47,685 bases of DNA from NCBI GenBank assembly GCA_031127085.1, contig JARIEY010000004.1, positions 1 to 47,685 on the forward strand. The letters are read 5' to 3'. The DNA comes from Gemmatimonadota bacterium (GTDB taxonomy: Bacteria; Gemmatimonadota; Gemmatimonadetes; Gemmatimonadales; Gemmatimonadaceae). A program made the position numbers and the translations under genes. Below the pieces are notes generated by a model. That model made no database searches, was not told where the DNA came from, and was given only the letters and a program-made list of their open reading frames with translations. Below, piece by piece: positions 34,773-42,914 of the stretch (within the stretch, counting starts at the first letter, position 1; every line of letters starts with the position of its first letter).

Positions 34773-37432
34773 TTGAGCTGTAGGGTACCGCGCAGACGCA
34801 GGTCGCGCGAGGAGGCGCCAACGAAGAGCGTGAGCTGCTCGGGCAGCACGCGCCGGCGCCCATCGAGATCTCGCACCGCGAGCTCGGCCACGGGGAGTCG
34901 CCACACGATGTCGCGTGACTCGCCCGGCACCAGCGTCACGCGCGCCACGCCCCGAAGCGCCAGCACGGGTTGGGCCGTCGGAGCGCCGTCGTGTCGTATG
35001 TACAGTTGCGGCACCTCGTCCGACACCACGCGGCCGGTGTTGCGAAGCACGAAGCGCACCAGCACGGTATCGCGCGCCGACTGTGCCTGCTGCGGCAAGT
35101 GGAGCGCTGCGTACTCGAACGTCGAGTAGCCCAAGCCATAGCCGAAGGGAAAGAGCGGTTGCCCCGTGAGGTCCGCGTAATCATCGCCGCGCCCGGTGGG
35201 GAGATGATCGTACGTCAACGGCAGCTGCCCCTCGCTGCGCGGCACTGTGAACGGAAGCCGTCCGGCCGGCGACTCACCCAGCAGCGTGCGAGCGATCGCC
35301 GCCGCGCCATCGTCGCCCGGATACGGCGCCCAGAGAACGGCCGCGGTCTCGTGCATCCACGGCGTGGTAATGACGGCCCCGCCGGCGACCAGCACCACCA
35401 CGACCGGCGTTCCGGTTGCAGCCACGCGCGCGATGAGCGCCTCCTGTTCTCCCGGAAGGCGCAGCGACGAGCGATCGCGAAACTCCCCTTCGTCGATGGT
35501 CGCCACGATCACCGCGACCTCTGCTCCGCGCGCGGCGTCAGCCGCCTCGGCCATCTGCCGTTCCACCGTGGCCTCGCGCGCACGACGCCAGAGCAGGCGG
35601 ATGCGCCCCGGCCCCGCCGTTTGGCGGTATTCGAGCCGCAGCGCGTGCGACGCGCCGACGCGCAACGCTACGCGCGACGAACGCACCCCGTACGAGATCT
35701 TGTCCCACGCATCCACGGCCAGCGAGTCGTCTATCCACAGCCGGTATCCGTCGTCACCCTCAACCTCGAGTGAGACGCCGGGTTCCGACGGGCCCTGCAG
35801 CGCACCAGTCCAGCGCACCGAGTACCACGCGGTGCCCAGCCCTGGCGCTGGTGGCAGAAAGGTCCACGTGTAGTCCACGCGGTGCTCGCGGCGCACGTGC
35901 GCGGGAGCGCCCTCCAGCGACGGATTCGCGAAATACTCCGCGCGCATACCCGAACCGAACGCGGCGCTGTCGATCGCCCGCCACGCCGTCGTGCGAGCGT
36001 CGACACCGGACGCCAGGCGCAACTCGGCGCCCGCGGGGAGCCGCTCACGCAACGCGCCGACGAGCGAACTCGGCACCAGACGCCGCGCGCTGTAGCCGCC
36101 GGCGGGGAGCGCCGTCGCAGCGTCGCCGATGACGGCGACGCGCCGAGTGGTGGACGGGAGCGGGAGCACCCCACGCGGATTGTGCAGCAGCACGAGCGAG
36201 GCCTGCGCGACGCGGGCCGACAGCGACGCATCGGCCGCCGCGCGGCCGGCGTCAGTCGCGTACGGCGCCTCAAAGAGCCCCAACGCGAACTTGAGCCGAA
36301 GGACGCGCACCACGGCGGTGTCGATGACGGCGGCCGGGATCAAGCCGCGACGAAAGGCGTCCCAGAAGAGCGGCGCGCTGTCGAAGCCTCCCTGGAAGAT
36401 CACATCGAGTCCGGCACGCATCGCGCGCGCGGTCGACACCGCGTAATCGGCGGTTGTGCGGTGCAGCACGTTCGCGCCACCCACGGCCCCCGCATCGGCA
36501 ATCGCCACGCCGGCAAAGCCCCACTGCCGCCGCAGCACATCGCGCAGCAGCATCGGATTGGCCGTGGCGGGAAGCCCGTTGACGCTGTTGTATGACGCCA
36601 TCACGGCGCGCGCTCCGGCGTCGACGACGGTGGCGCGGAAGGGCGACAGGTGCAGGTCGTGCAACGTCGCGTCGTCCACGCCCACCGGCCAGGAATCGCG
36701 CCCCCCATCGCCGTGGTTGATGGCGAAGTGCTTGGGCGTGGCAATCACACCCGCCCCCTCGATGGCGCGCACGTATGCGCTTCCCATTGCCGCGCTGAGC
36801 CAGCTGTCCTCTCCGTACGTCTCTTCCACACGTCCCCAACGCGGGTCGCGCGCCAAGTTGACGACCGGCGAGAGCAACAGGCGAAGGCCGCGCGCACGCG
36901 CCTCCGCGCCAATCTCCCCTGCCGTACGGCGCATCAACGAGGTATCGAACGTGGCGGCCAGCCCGATCGCCTGCGGGTAAATGGGCGCGCCGTCCTGCAG
37001 CACACCGTGCAATCCTTCCTCGAACAGGATCGCGGGAATGCCCAGCCGCGTCTGCTCCACGAAGAACCGCTGCACGGTGTTCGACCGCTCCACGCCCCGC
37101 CTGGCCGCCTCCGCTCGCGACGCGCCACCGAGCGTATCGGTCAACTGTATGCCGAACGCGCCGTGCCGAAGCCGCGCGCCGTCGCGGGCCAGATCGCCGG
37201 GCGCCATATACAGCTGCCAGAACTTTTCCTCGAGCGTCATTCGCGCCAACAGCAGCTGCGCGCGCCGCTCCGCCGACAGCGCGGCGTTCATCCACGGCCG
37301 TGGATCCTGGCGAGGGGCCGGCCCGTGAGGGGCCGGCCCGTGAGGGGCCGGCCCGTGAGGGGCCGGCCCGTGAGGGGCCGGCCCGCCGAATCCCACGACC
37401 AACGCGAGCCCCGCCGCGAGAACGCTACGCAC
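34769..37432 (-). CDS. Secreted GH3 beta-glucosidase with inserted PA14 domain
   Basis: This 887-aa protein starts at a GTG with a signal peptide (VRSVLAAGLALVVGFG), then a Pro-rich stretch of PAPHG repeats. The GH3 N-domain holds ILFEEGLHGVLQDG, DPRWGRVEETYGEDSWL, TPKHFAINHGDGG and the nucleophile Asp in VAIADAGAVGGANVLH. A PA14 domain (about residues 480-620) interrupts the C-domain, which continues with EGEFRDRSSLRLPGEQEALI and the WAPYPGDDGAAAIA pattern. A fibronectin III-like domain ends the protein. It would act in the periplasm or outside on beta-linked glucosides or xylosides. The GTG overlaps the EVE gene stop by eight bases. Confidence 0.93.
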   Translation of the reverse strand: MRSVLAAGLALVVGFGGPAPHGPAPHGPAPHGPAPHGPAPRQDPRPWMNAALSAERRAQLLLARMTLEEKFWQLYMAPGDLARDGARLRHGAFGIQLTDTLGGASRAEAARRGVERSNTVQRFFVEQTRLGIPAILFEEGLHGVLQDGAPIYPQAIGLAATFDTSLMRRTAGEIGAEARARGLRLLLSPVVNLARDPRWGRVEETYGEDSWLSAAMGSAYVRAIEGAGVIATPKHFAINHGDGGRDSWPVGVDDATLHDLHLSPFRATVVDAGARAVMASYNSVNGLPATANPMLLRDVLRRQWGFAGVAIADAGAVGGANVLHRTTADYAVSTARAMRAGLDVIFQGGFDSAPLFWDAFRRGLIPAAVIDTAVVRVLRLKFALGLFEAPYATDAGRAAADASLSARVAQASLVLLHNPRGVLPLPSTTRRVAVIGDAATALPAGGYSARRLVPSSLVGALRERLPAGAELRLASGVDARTTAWRAIDSAAFGSGMRAEYFANPSLEGAPAHVRREHRVDYTWTFLPPAPGLGTAWYSVRWTGALQGPSEPGVSLEVEGDDGYRLWIDDSLAVDAWDKISYGVRSSRVALRVGASHALRLEYRQTAGPGRIRLLWRRAREATVERQMAEAADAARGAEVAVIVATIDEGEFRDRSSLRLPGEQEALIARVAATGTPVVVVLVAGGAVITTPWMHETAAVLWAPYPGDDGAAAIARTLLGESPAGRLPFTVPRSEGQLPLTYDHLPTGRGDDYADLTGQPLFPFGYGLGYSTFEYAALHLPQQAQSARDTVLVRFVLRNTGRVVSDEVPQLYIRHDGAPTAQPVLALRGVARVTLVPGESRDIVWRLPVAELAVRDLDGRRRVLPEQLTLFVGASSRDLRLRGTLQLK
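37312..37386. repeat. Five 15-bp tandem repeats within the GH3 gene
   Basis: GAGGGGCCGGCCCGT occurs five times in a row (the last ends in C). Each unit encodes one PAPHG block just after the signal peptide. Every unit contains the self-complementary core GGGCCGGCCC. Confidence 0.95.
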
Positions 37433-38000
37433 GTCCCATCGCCACGATGATGGCCCACTCGGCGGCCGTGACCGGCGTCACGGAGAGGCGGCCCACGCGG
37501 AGCAGCGCCATCTGCGCCAGCGGCTTGGCCGCCTTGATCATCGGCAGCGTGACGGCGCGCGGCAGCCGCTCCACGGCGCGCAGGTCGACCATGACCCACG
37601 CCGGCGCGTCAGGCGATGACTTCGCATCGTACCCGTCGTGCGAGCGGTCAAAGGCCGTGGCGTCGGGATACGCTTCGCGCACCACTTCGCAGATGCCCAC
37701 CACCGCCGATGGCTCGGCGTTGGAGTGGTAAAAGAAGACCAGATCGCCGGTGCGCATTCCGTCTCGCATGAAGTTGCGCGCCGCGTGGTTGCGCACGCCA
37801 TTCCAGTGCGTGGTGCGGCCACGCGCGGCCATCAGGTCGTCCCACGAGAACACATCAGGCTCCGACTTCACGAGCCAGAAGCGCCGCTCACCGCGCGCGC
37901 GCGGCGCAAAGACCGCCGCCCACGGGCCGGAGGTCGCGGGCGCGGCAGTCGTTGCGAACTCTTTCGCCGCCGTGGCGGCACGGGTCTTCTTGGCAGGCAT
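37425..38000 (-). CDS. EVE domain protein (thymocyte nuclear protein 1-like)
   Basis: This 191-aa protein has an N-terminal Ala/Lys-rich tail of about 35 residues. The EVE fold follows: RFWLVKSEPDVFSWDDLMAARGRTTHWNGVRNHAARNFMRDGMRTGDLVFFYHSNAEPSAVVGICEV, then AWVMVDLRAVERLPRAVTL and the C-terminal LSVTPVTAAEWAIIVAMG. EVE domains are PUA-like readers of modified bases in DNA or RNA. It is the first gene of an EVE-GH3-GH29 run although it is unrelated in function to the hydrolases. The upstream kinase operon terminator ends 8 bases before its start, so its promoter must lie in or very near that hairpin. Confidence 0.92.
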   Translation of the reverse strand: MPAKKTRAATAAKEFATTAAPATSGPWAAVFAPRARGERRFWLVKSEPDVFSWDDLMAARGRTTHWNGVRNHAARNFMRDGMRTGDLVFFYHSNAEPSAVVGICEVVREAYPDATAFDRSHDGYDAKSSPDAPAWVMVDLRAVERLPRAVTLPMIKAAKPLAQMALLRVGRLSVTPVTAAEWAIIVAMGRA

Positions 38001-38008
38001 GGCGGACT

Positions 38009-38057
38009 GAAAAATGAAAAGGGCCGTCGCGACAAGCTACTGTGCGCGGCGGCCCTT
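38009..38057 (-). terminator. Rho-independent terminator of the signalling operon
   Basis: A 13-bp stem (38019-38031 with 38045-38057, one G-U pair) is followed on the minus strand by a T-rich stretch, TTTTCATTTTTC. It begins 31 bases after the stop of the last kinase gene. Confidence 0.85.
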
Positions 38058-38087
38058 CGCCCCTCCAGCCGCGATCGTCGCCGGCTG

Positions 38088-39548
38088 CTACTTCTCGCCC
38101 AGCGGAAGATCGAGCCGCACGCAGACGCCCGGCTGATCCTGACGGTTCTCAATGCGGCAGCGCCCACCGACGCCACGCACGCGCAGCGCCACGAGCGAGA
38201 GACCCAGCCCCATTCCCGGCACCTCGCCGGTAAGCGCCGGGTCGCCCTGCACATACGGTTCTAGCGCACGCTGCAACTGGCGCGGCGTGAGGTGCAGCCC
38301 GTCATCCTCGACCTCAATGCGCACGCCGTCGCTCCCCGTCATGGCGAGCCGCACCGTCACCGACGGACGTCCCTTGGGGTGAAAACGCCGGGCGTTCTGC
38401 ATCAGCTCCCGCAGGATCACCTGCATCGAGACTTCCCCCAGCGGGATCTTCGTGTCGGGCATCCCGGGCGCCACCTGCATAGCAATGGCGTCCACGTTCT
38501 GCGCCGCCGCGGCGTCACGAACGAGGAGCACCAGCCGGCTGAGCGACATCGGCACCTCGCGCGACGCGCCATCCTCCACGAACCCAAGCACGTCCTGCAC
38601 CGCCTCGTTCAGCCGGTTCGTGGAGTTCACCACGATATCGAGCATTTGGCGTTCACGCTCTCCGGGCAGCTGCGCGCGCACGCTGGCGAGCCGGTCCACG
38701 GCGCCGACGATTCCCGTCAACGGCGTGCGCAGCTTGTGCGACACCAGTTCGTGGAACTCAAACTGCCGCATCTGCCGCTCCACCTCGTGCGTCACGTCGC
38801 GCAGACTCACGATCACCAGACCGTCGGGATCGTCGGGATGCTGGTGCGGCGTCACGAGCACCCACTCACGGAAGTGCCCTCCGGGCACCGTGCGGACCAG
38901 GTGGAATGGCAGTCCGCGCCCTTCGTTGCTGCCCCAACGTTCCCACGCATCGGACGGCTCCGGCACGCTCTCGCGCGCCAGGCGCTCGATGAACGGCCCG
39001 CCGATCGGGTCATCCCCGCCGAAACCGAGATACCGACGCGCCGCCGCATTGCAGTGGAGCACCCGGTCCATCCGGTCGAGCAGCACGAACCCATCGTTCG
39101 CGTGCTCCACGGCCCAGAAGAACCGGTCGTGCTCCGCGTTCGCCCGCTGCTGCACCCCGAGCCGCACCAGCGCCGACACCCGCGCGCGCAGTTCCCATTT
39201 GTTGAACGGCTTGCCAAGAAAGTCGTCCGCCCCTGCCTCCAGGCCGCGCACCATCGAGTCGGTGTCGGCCAGGGCGGTGACCATCACGATGGGAATGCTC
39301 CGCTGGCGCGGCTGCTCACGCAGCCGACGACAGACTTCGAAGCCGTCCATGCCCGGCATCATCACGTCCAGCAGAATCAGGTCCGGATCGAACGTCTGCA
39401 CCTTCTGCAGGCACTCGGGCCCCGACGCCGCCTGAGCGATCTCGTAGCCCTCCCTGGCGAGCGCCGCCTCCACCGTGGCGCGCCCAGAGGCGGTGTCGTC
39501 CACCACCAGCAGGCGGCTCTGTCGCGGTGCGGTCTTGTTGAGAATCAC
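38088..39548 (-). CDS. Response regulator/sensor kinase hybrid (REC-PAS-HisKA-HATPase)
   Basis: This 486-aa protein starts at a GTG. The REC domain (about residues 12-128) is complete: LLVVDDTASG, phospho-acceptor in LILLDVMMPGMDG, and signalling Lys in DDFLGKPF. A PAS domain spans about 140-255. HisKA has the phospho-His in FHELVSHKLRTPLTGI, with Lys where Glu is usual. The ATPase domain has ELMQNARRF (N box), DDGLHL as a weakened G1 box (His where the second Gly is usual), and GMGLGLSL (G2). It probably receives phosphate on its own REC from the neighbouring kinase. Its GTG overlaps the upstream kinase stop by four bases. Confidence 0.9.
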   Translation of the reverse strand: MILNKTAPRQSRLLVVDDTASGRATVEAALAREGYEIAQAASGPECLQKVQTFDPDLILLDVMMPGMDGFEVCRRLREQPRQRSIPIVMVTALADTDSMVRGLEAGADDFLGKPFNKWELRARVSALVRLGVQQRANAEHDRFFWAVEHANDGFVLLDRMDRVLHCNAAARRYLGFGGDDPIGGPFIERLARESVPEPSDAWERWGSNEGRGLPFHLVRTVPGGHFREWVLVTPHQHPDDPDGLVIVSLRDVTHEVERQMRQFEFHELVSHKLRTPLTGIVGAVDRLASVRAQLPGERERQMLDIVVNSTNRLNEAVQDVLGFVEDGASREVPMSLSRLVLLVRDAAAAQNVDAIAMQVAPGMPDTKIPLGEVSMQVILRELMQNARRFHPKGRPSVTVRLAMTGSDGVRIEVEDDGLHLTPRQLQRALEPYVQGDPALTGEVPGMGLGLSLVALRVRGVGGRCRIENRQDQPGVCVRLDLPLGEK

Positions 39549-41872
39549 GCGGGTACTCCCCCTTCTGGCATGCCGATGTAACCGGCAATCCGGTCGCGCA
39601 GCGCGCGCAGGGCGATCGGCTTGGTGACATAGTCCGTGGCACCTACCCGGAGGATCCGCTCGCGATCCCCGGACATGGCGTGCGCGGTGAGCGCAATAAT
39701 TGGAGTATCGGAAAACTGGGGCTCGGTTCGAAGTTGCCGGATCGCGGCCACCCCGTCGAGGCGCGGCATCTGAATGTCCATCAGGATCAGTGCCGGGTGC
39801 AGCGCGCGCGCCTTCTCCAAAGCCTCTTCGCCGTCGCGCGCCACTTCCACACGAAAACCCTTCGCCGTCAGGTAGGCGAGGAACGTCTTCACGTTGCCGC
39901 CATCGTCTTCGGCGAGCAGCACCGTCAGCGGGCTCCCGCCAGAGCGGCGCCCCATCATCGCCGGCGCGATGTCCGGCGCGCTGGAGGCGCCGGGCGACGC
40001 GATACGGCGCGGCAGGCGCACCGTGAAGGTGCTGCCCACGCCGCGCACACTTTCCACATCGACGGCGCCGCCCAGCACCTCGGCGAGTTTCGCGACAAGC
40101 GCAAGCCCGAGACCGGTTCCCCCGTATGGGCGCGCCAATCCCTGATGCACCTGCTCGAACGGGCGGAAGATGCGCGTCATCTCCTCGGCGGTCATTCCGA
40201 TGCCGGTATCGGAGACGCGGATCACCACCGCCTCGCGCGCGGTATCGACTCCCACCTCACATCGCACGCGCCCACCCGCGTCGGTGAACTTCACCGCGTT
40301 GTTCAGCAGGTTGAGCAGGATCTGACGGACCATACGTCCATCCGTCTCGATGGTCACGGCCTCGGCTGGAAGGTCGCGCTCGATCCGAATCGAGCGCTCA
40401 CGCGCCAGCTGCTCCACCAGGCGCAGCGCCGCCTCGGCCTGACCCACGACGTCTTGCGCCGCGAACTCCGGCTTGAGCTTGCCCGCGCCGATCTTGGCCA
40501 GATCCAGAATATCGTTGATCAGCGACAGCAGGTGCTGCCCGCTCTCCTCCACCAGGGCCAGCTTCTCGTCCTGGCTGTCGGTGAGTGGCCCCCACACCCC
40601 TTCGCGCGTCGCCTCGGTCATTCCGAGAATCGCGTTCAGCGGCGTGCGCAGTTCGTGGCTCATCGCGGCGAGGAACTCGTCCTTCGCACGGGCCGCCCGC
40701 TCGAGGTCCGCGTTCACGTCGGTCAGGTCGGCGGTGCGTTCCTCTACCAGATGCTCGAGCTGTGCGCGCTCGCCGGCGAGGATGCGCCGCGCCTCGACGA
40801 AGCCCGAGATGTCCTTCAGCGCGCCGGCGTGCATTGGAGGCTCCCCGTGGCCGCCGGGGTCAATCATCAACTGGTGGCGCACGTGGCGCCAGGTGCCACC
40901 CACCGTCACCACGCGGTATTCCGTGCCGCACGTCACGCCGGCGTTCGCCTGTGCCCTGGCAAGCTCGGCGCGCACCCGCGGCAGGTCCTCGGGATGCACC
41001 CGCGCGAGCCACCATTCCACCGGGTCAGCCGACGGCGGCATCTCGCCCACCGGCAGCTCCGTGCCGGTGCGCTCGGCGTCGAATCGCCCCGTGGAAAGGT
41101 CGATCGCATAGGCCACATCGCACGCGACGCTCGTGGAGAGGCGCAGCCGGCGCGCCAGCCGGTAGAGTTCGTGCTCTTTGCGCGCGACTTCCCGCATCTC
41201 ACGCATCCGGAGCAGGCGCAGCGCACGGTACTTCTCGGTCGCCGCCAGCGTCTCGGACAGCCGCGCCAGGCAGTAGGCCTCGGCGGCGCGCAGTTGAGCG
41301 CCGTCCCCGCAGCGCACCACGTGGCAGACGCCCAGCACCTCGCCACGCCACAGCACCGGCATCACCAGCGTGTAGCCGCGCGGCCGCGCCGGACAGGCCG
41401 CGCACGGTCCTTCCGGCACGGGGAGCATCAGCGCGTCGCTGGCCCCCATCGCCCACTCGTCGTGCGCCACCAGCGCCCGCGATTCCACGGCGCGCTGGAT
41501 CAGGGCATCGTTGCGCGCCGAGAGGGGCTGGCAGCGGCCATCTGGCGGACGTGTTTCATAAGCAGTGATCAGCCGTCCGTAGGGATCGGCGCGCAGAAAG
41601 GTGAACAGCAGGTCGGCGAACTCCGGCAGCGTGACCACCAGCACATCCGCATTCTCGATGCCCAGCTGGGCGTCTTCGATGGATCGTGCGATCGCATCGT
41701 ACTGCTCCCAGAGCGCCGCCAGCGGATCGCGCTCGGCGCGGAGCGGATCCGGCAGGGCATCCGCCGCGCTCGCCGCCAGTGCGTCGTCGAGCAACGCATC
41801 CGTCAACGCCTCGCGCGACGCCTGGCCGACCAGCGCGGCGAACGGCACGCCCGCACCGTTCATCGGTGCCAT
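39545..41872 (-). CDS. Hybrid histidine kinase (GAF-PAS-HisKA-HATPase-REC)
   Basis: This 775-aa soluble kinase has an N-terminal GAF-like domain (about residues 60-215, including RGYTLVMPVLWRGEVLGVCHVV and a PCAACPA cysteine cluster). A PAS/PAC domain covers about 245-365, ending in GALKDISGFVEA, and a short coiled coil follows. HisKA has the canonical AAMSHELRTPLNAILGMTE, the ATPase has LLNLLNNAVKFT, VSDTGIGMT and GTGLGLALV, and a C-terminal REC has AEDDGGN, LILMDIQMPRLDG and DYVTKPI. No membrane segment is present, so it senses a cytoplasmic signal. Its start overlaps the stop of the regulator gene by one base. Confidence 0.93.
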   Translation of the reverse strand: MAPMNGAGVPFAALVGQASREALTDALLDDALAASAADALPDPLRAERDPLAALWEQYDAIARSIEDAQLGIENADVLVVTLPEFADLLFTFLRADPYGRLITAYETRPPDGRCQPLSARNDALIQRAVESRALVAHDEWAMGASDALMLPVPEGPCAACPARPRGYTLVMPVLWRGEVLGVCHVVRCGDGAQLRAAEAYCLARLSETLAATEKYRALRLLRMREMREVARKEHELYRLARRLRLSTSVACDVAYAIDLSTGRFDAERTGTELPVGEMPPSADPVEWWLARVHPEDLPRVRAELARAQANAGVTCGTEYRVVTVGGTWRHVRHQLMIDPGGHGEPPMHAGALKDISGFVEARRILAGERAQLEHLVEERTADLTDVNADLERAARAKDEFLAAMSHELRTPLNAILGMTEATREGVWGPLTDSQDEKLALVEESGQHLLSLINDILDLAKIGAGKLKPEFAAQDVVGQAEAALRLVEQLARERSIRIERDLPAEAVTIETDGRMVRQILLNLLNNAVKFTDAGGRVRCEVGVDTAREAVVIRVSDTGIGMTAEEMTRIFRPFEQVHQGLARPYGGTGLGLALVAKLAEVLGGAVDVESVRGVGSTFTVRLPRRIASPGASSAPDIAPAMMGRRSGGSPLTVLLAEDDGGNVKTFLAYLTAKGFRVEVARDGEEALEKARALHPALILMDIQMPRLDGVAAIRQLRTEPQFSDTPIIALTAHAMSGDRERILRVGATDYVTKPIALRALRDRIAGYIGMPEGGVPA

Positions 41873-42540
41873 CAGGCCTCCACGAACGCCACCGTCGCGG
41901 CGGCCGACAGCGGCAGCCGCCCGCGCATTGCCTTGAGTTTGCGGCGCAGCGTGCGCACATGCATTCCCAGCATCGCCGCGGCCACCGTGCGATTATACCC
42001 CGTGCGCTCAAGCGCCACGGCGATGAGACGCTCTTCCGCCTGCGTCACATTCAGGTCCTCCAGCACAACGACGGCTGGCACCACCGGCGCGCTCCCACGA
42101 ACGTTGCCCGGCAGCGCCGTGACCGTCTCGTCGGCCGTCGCCCCACCCGCGTCGGCCATCACACGGTGGATCGCACTGCGCACCACGCGCGGATCGACGG
42201 GCTGCAGCAGGTACTGCCGCGGCGCCCCATCGGCCAGCGCCACCACGTCGGTGGTCCCGGCTGTTGTCGAGAGCACGAGCACCGGCGTCTCCAGCCCTTC
42301 GGCGCGCAGCAGGCCTGTGAGTTCGACGCCATGCTGCGTCGGCACCGGATGCCGCGTCACGACCACGTCGACCGTCTCGTGATACAGCACGGCGAGGGCA
42401 TCATGCACCGACGCCGCGCTGCAGGTGTCATAGCCGCTGTGACGCACGATGTTCTCAAGAACGGCGCGCATTTGCGGATCGGGTTCAACACATAGAATGC
42501 GGGCGTGGCGCACTTCGAGCGCCTGGGCAGCGACTGCCAT
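41872..42540 (-). CDS. Fis-type DNA-binding regulator with a pseudo-receiver domain
   Basis: This 222-aa protein has a receiver-like domain at residues 13-130, a linker, and a Fis-type HTH at about 172-212 (EERLIAVALERTGYNRTVAAAMLGMHVRTLRRKLKAM). The receiver keeps the acidic start (CVEPDP) and the Thr region (VLSTTAG). The phospho-acceptor position in DVVVTRHPVP is Arg63 instead of Asp, and the conserved Lys in YLLQPVDP is Gln113. It resembles RegA/ActR-type regulators but should not be phosphorylated in the usual way. It is the first gene of the operon, with GGGGAAG 7 bases before the ATG. It may respond by protein contact with the downstream kinases. Confidence 0.9.
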   Translation of the reverse strand: MAVAAQALEVRHARILCVEPDPQMRAVLENIVRHSGYDTCSAASVHDALAVLYHETVDVVVTRHPVPTQHGVELTGLLRAEGLETPVLVLSTTAGTTDVVALADGAPRQYLLQPVDPRVVRSAIHRVMADAGGATADETVTALPGNVRGSAPVVPAVVVLEDLNVTQAEERLIAVALERTGYNRTVAAAMLGMHVRTLRRKLKAMRGRLPLSAAATVAFVEA

Positions 42541-42914
42541 GATCGGCTTCCCCGTGGTGATGATGAGCCAGTGAGTCAGACCTGTGCTCACCCTGCATTG
42601 CACGTTGAGTGCCGTCCCGGCGGCAGCAGCGGCAACGGCGTGATGTGACGGCCGCTACTCCCACCGTGACGGCAACGCTCCCCGAAACCCCACGAAACGG
42701 GCGCGCGCGAAGGCCGCTGCGCCGTGCACGGGGCATTCCGTCTCCCTCCGCGCGGCCAGAATGCCCCGCCACCGGATGGACGAATTGTCCCTCCCCCGCG
42801 CACGCCGACGTGGCATCCCGCGCGCCCCGGGCCCCGACGTGGCAACCGCCGCCCCCCGCGCACGCGGAGGACGGCGGCAGAACTCACGCAGGCCGCGCAG
42901 CGGCGGCCAATGCG
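42541..42914. other. Non-coding gap between the regulator and the class V aminotransferase
   Basis: No open frame with coding character was found in these 374 bases. The region holds the Shine-Dalgarno and promoter area of the signalling operon. It also has two direct copies of CCGACGTGGCA (42805-42815 and 42834-42844, 29 bp apart), and a perfect 10-bp inverted repeat CGGGGCATTC/GAATGCCCCG (42729-42738 and 42759-42768) that may end the aminotransferase transcript. Confidence 0.6.
42729..42768. terminator. 10-bp inverted repeat downstream of the aminotransferase
   Basis: CGGGGCATTC pairs perfectly with GAATGCCCCG across a 20-base loop. It lies about 150 bases after the aminotransferase stop and 190 bases upstream of the regulator gene. 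A terminator or a regulatory site is possible. Confidence 0.4.

Noticed and set aside
38292-42382. Long plus-strand open frames (429 and 900 codons) over the kinase operon
   Set aside because: Their translations are His/Arg/Gln-rich low-complexity text, while the minus strand encodes complete HisKA, HATPase and REC motifs.
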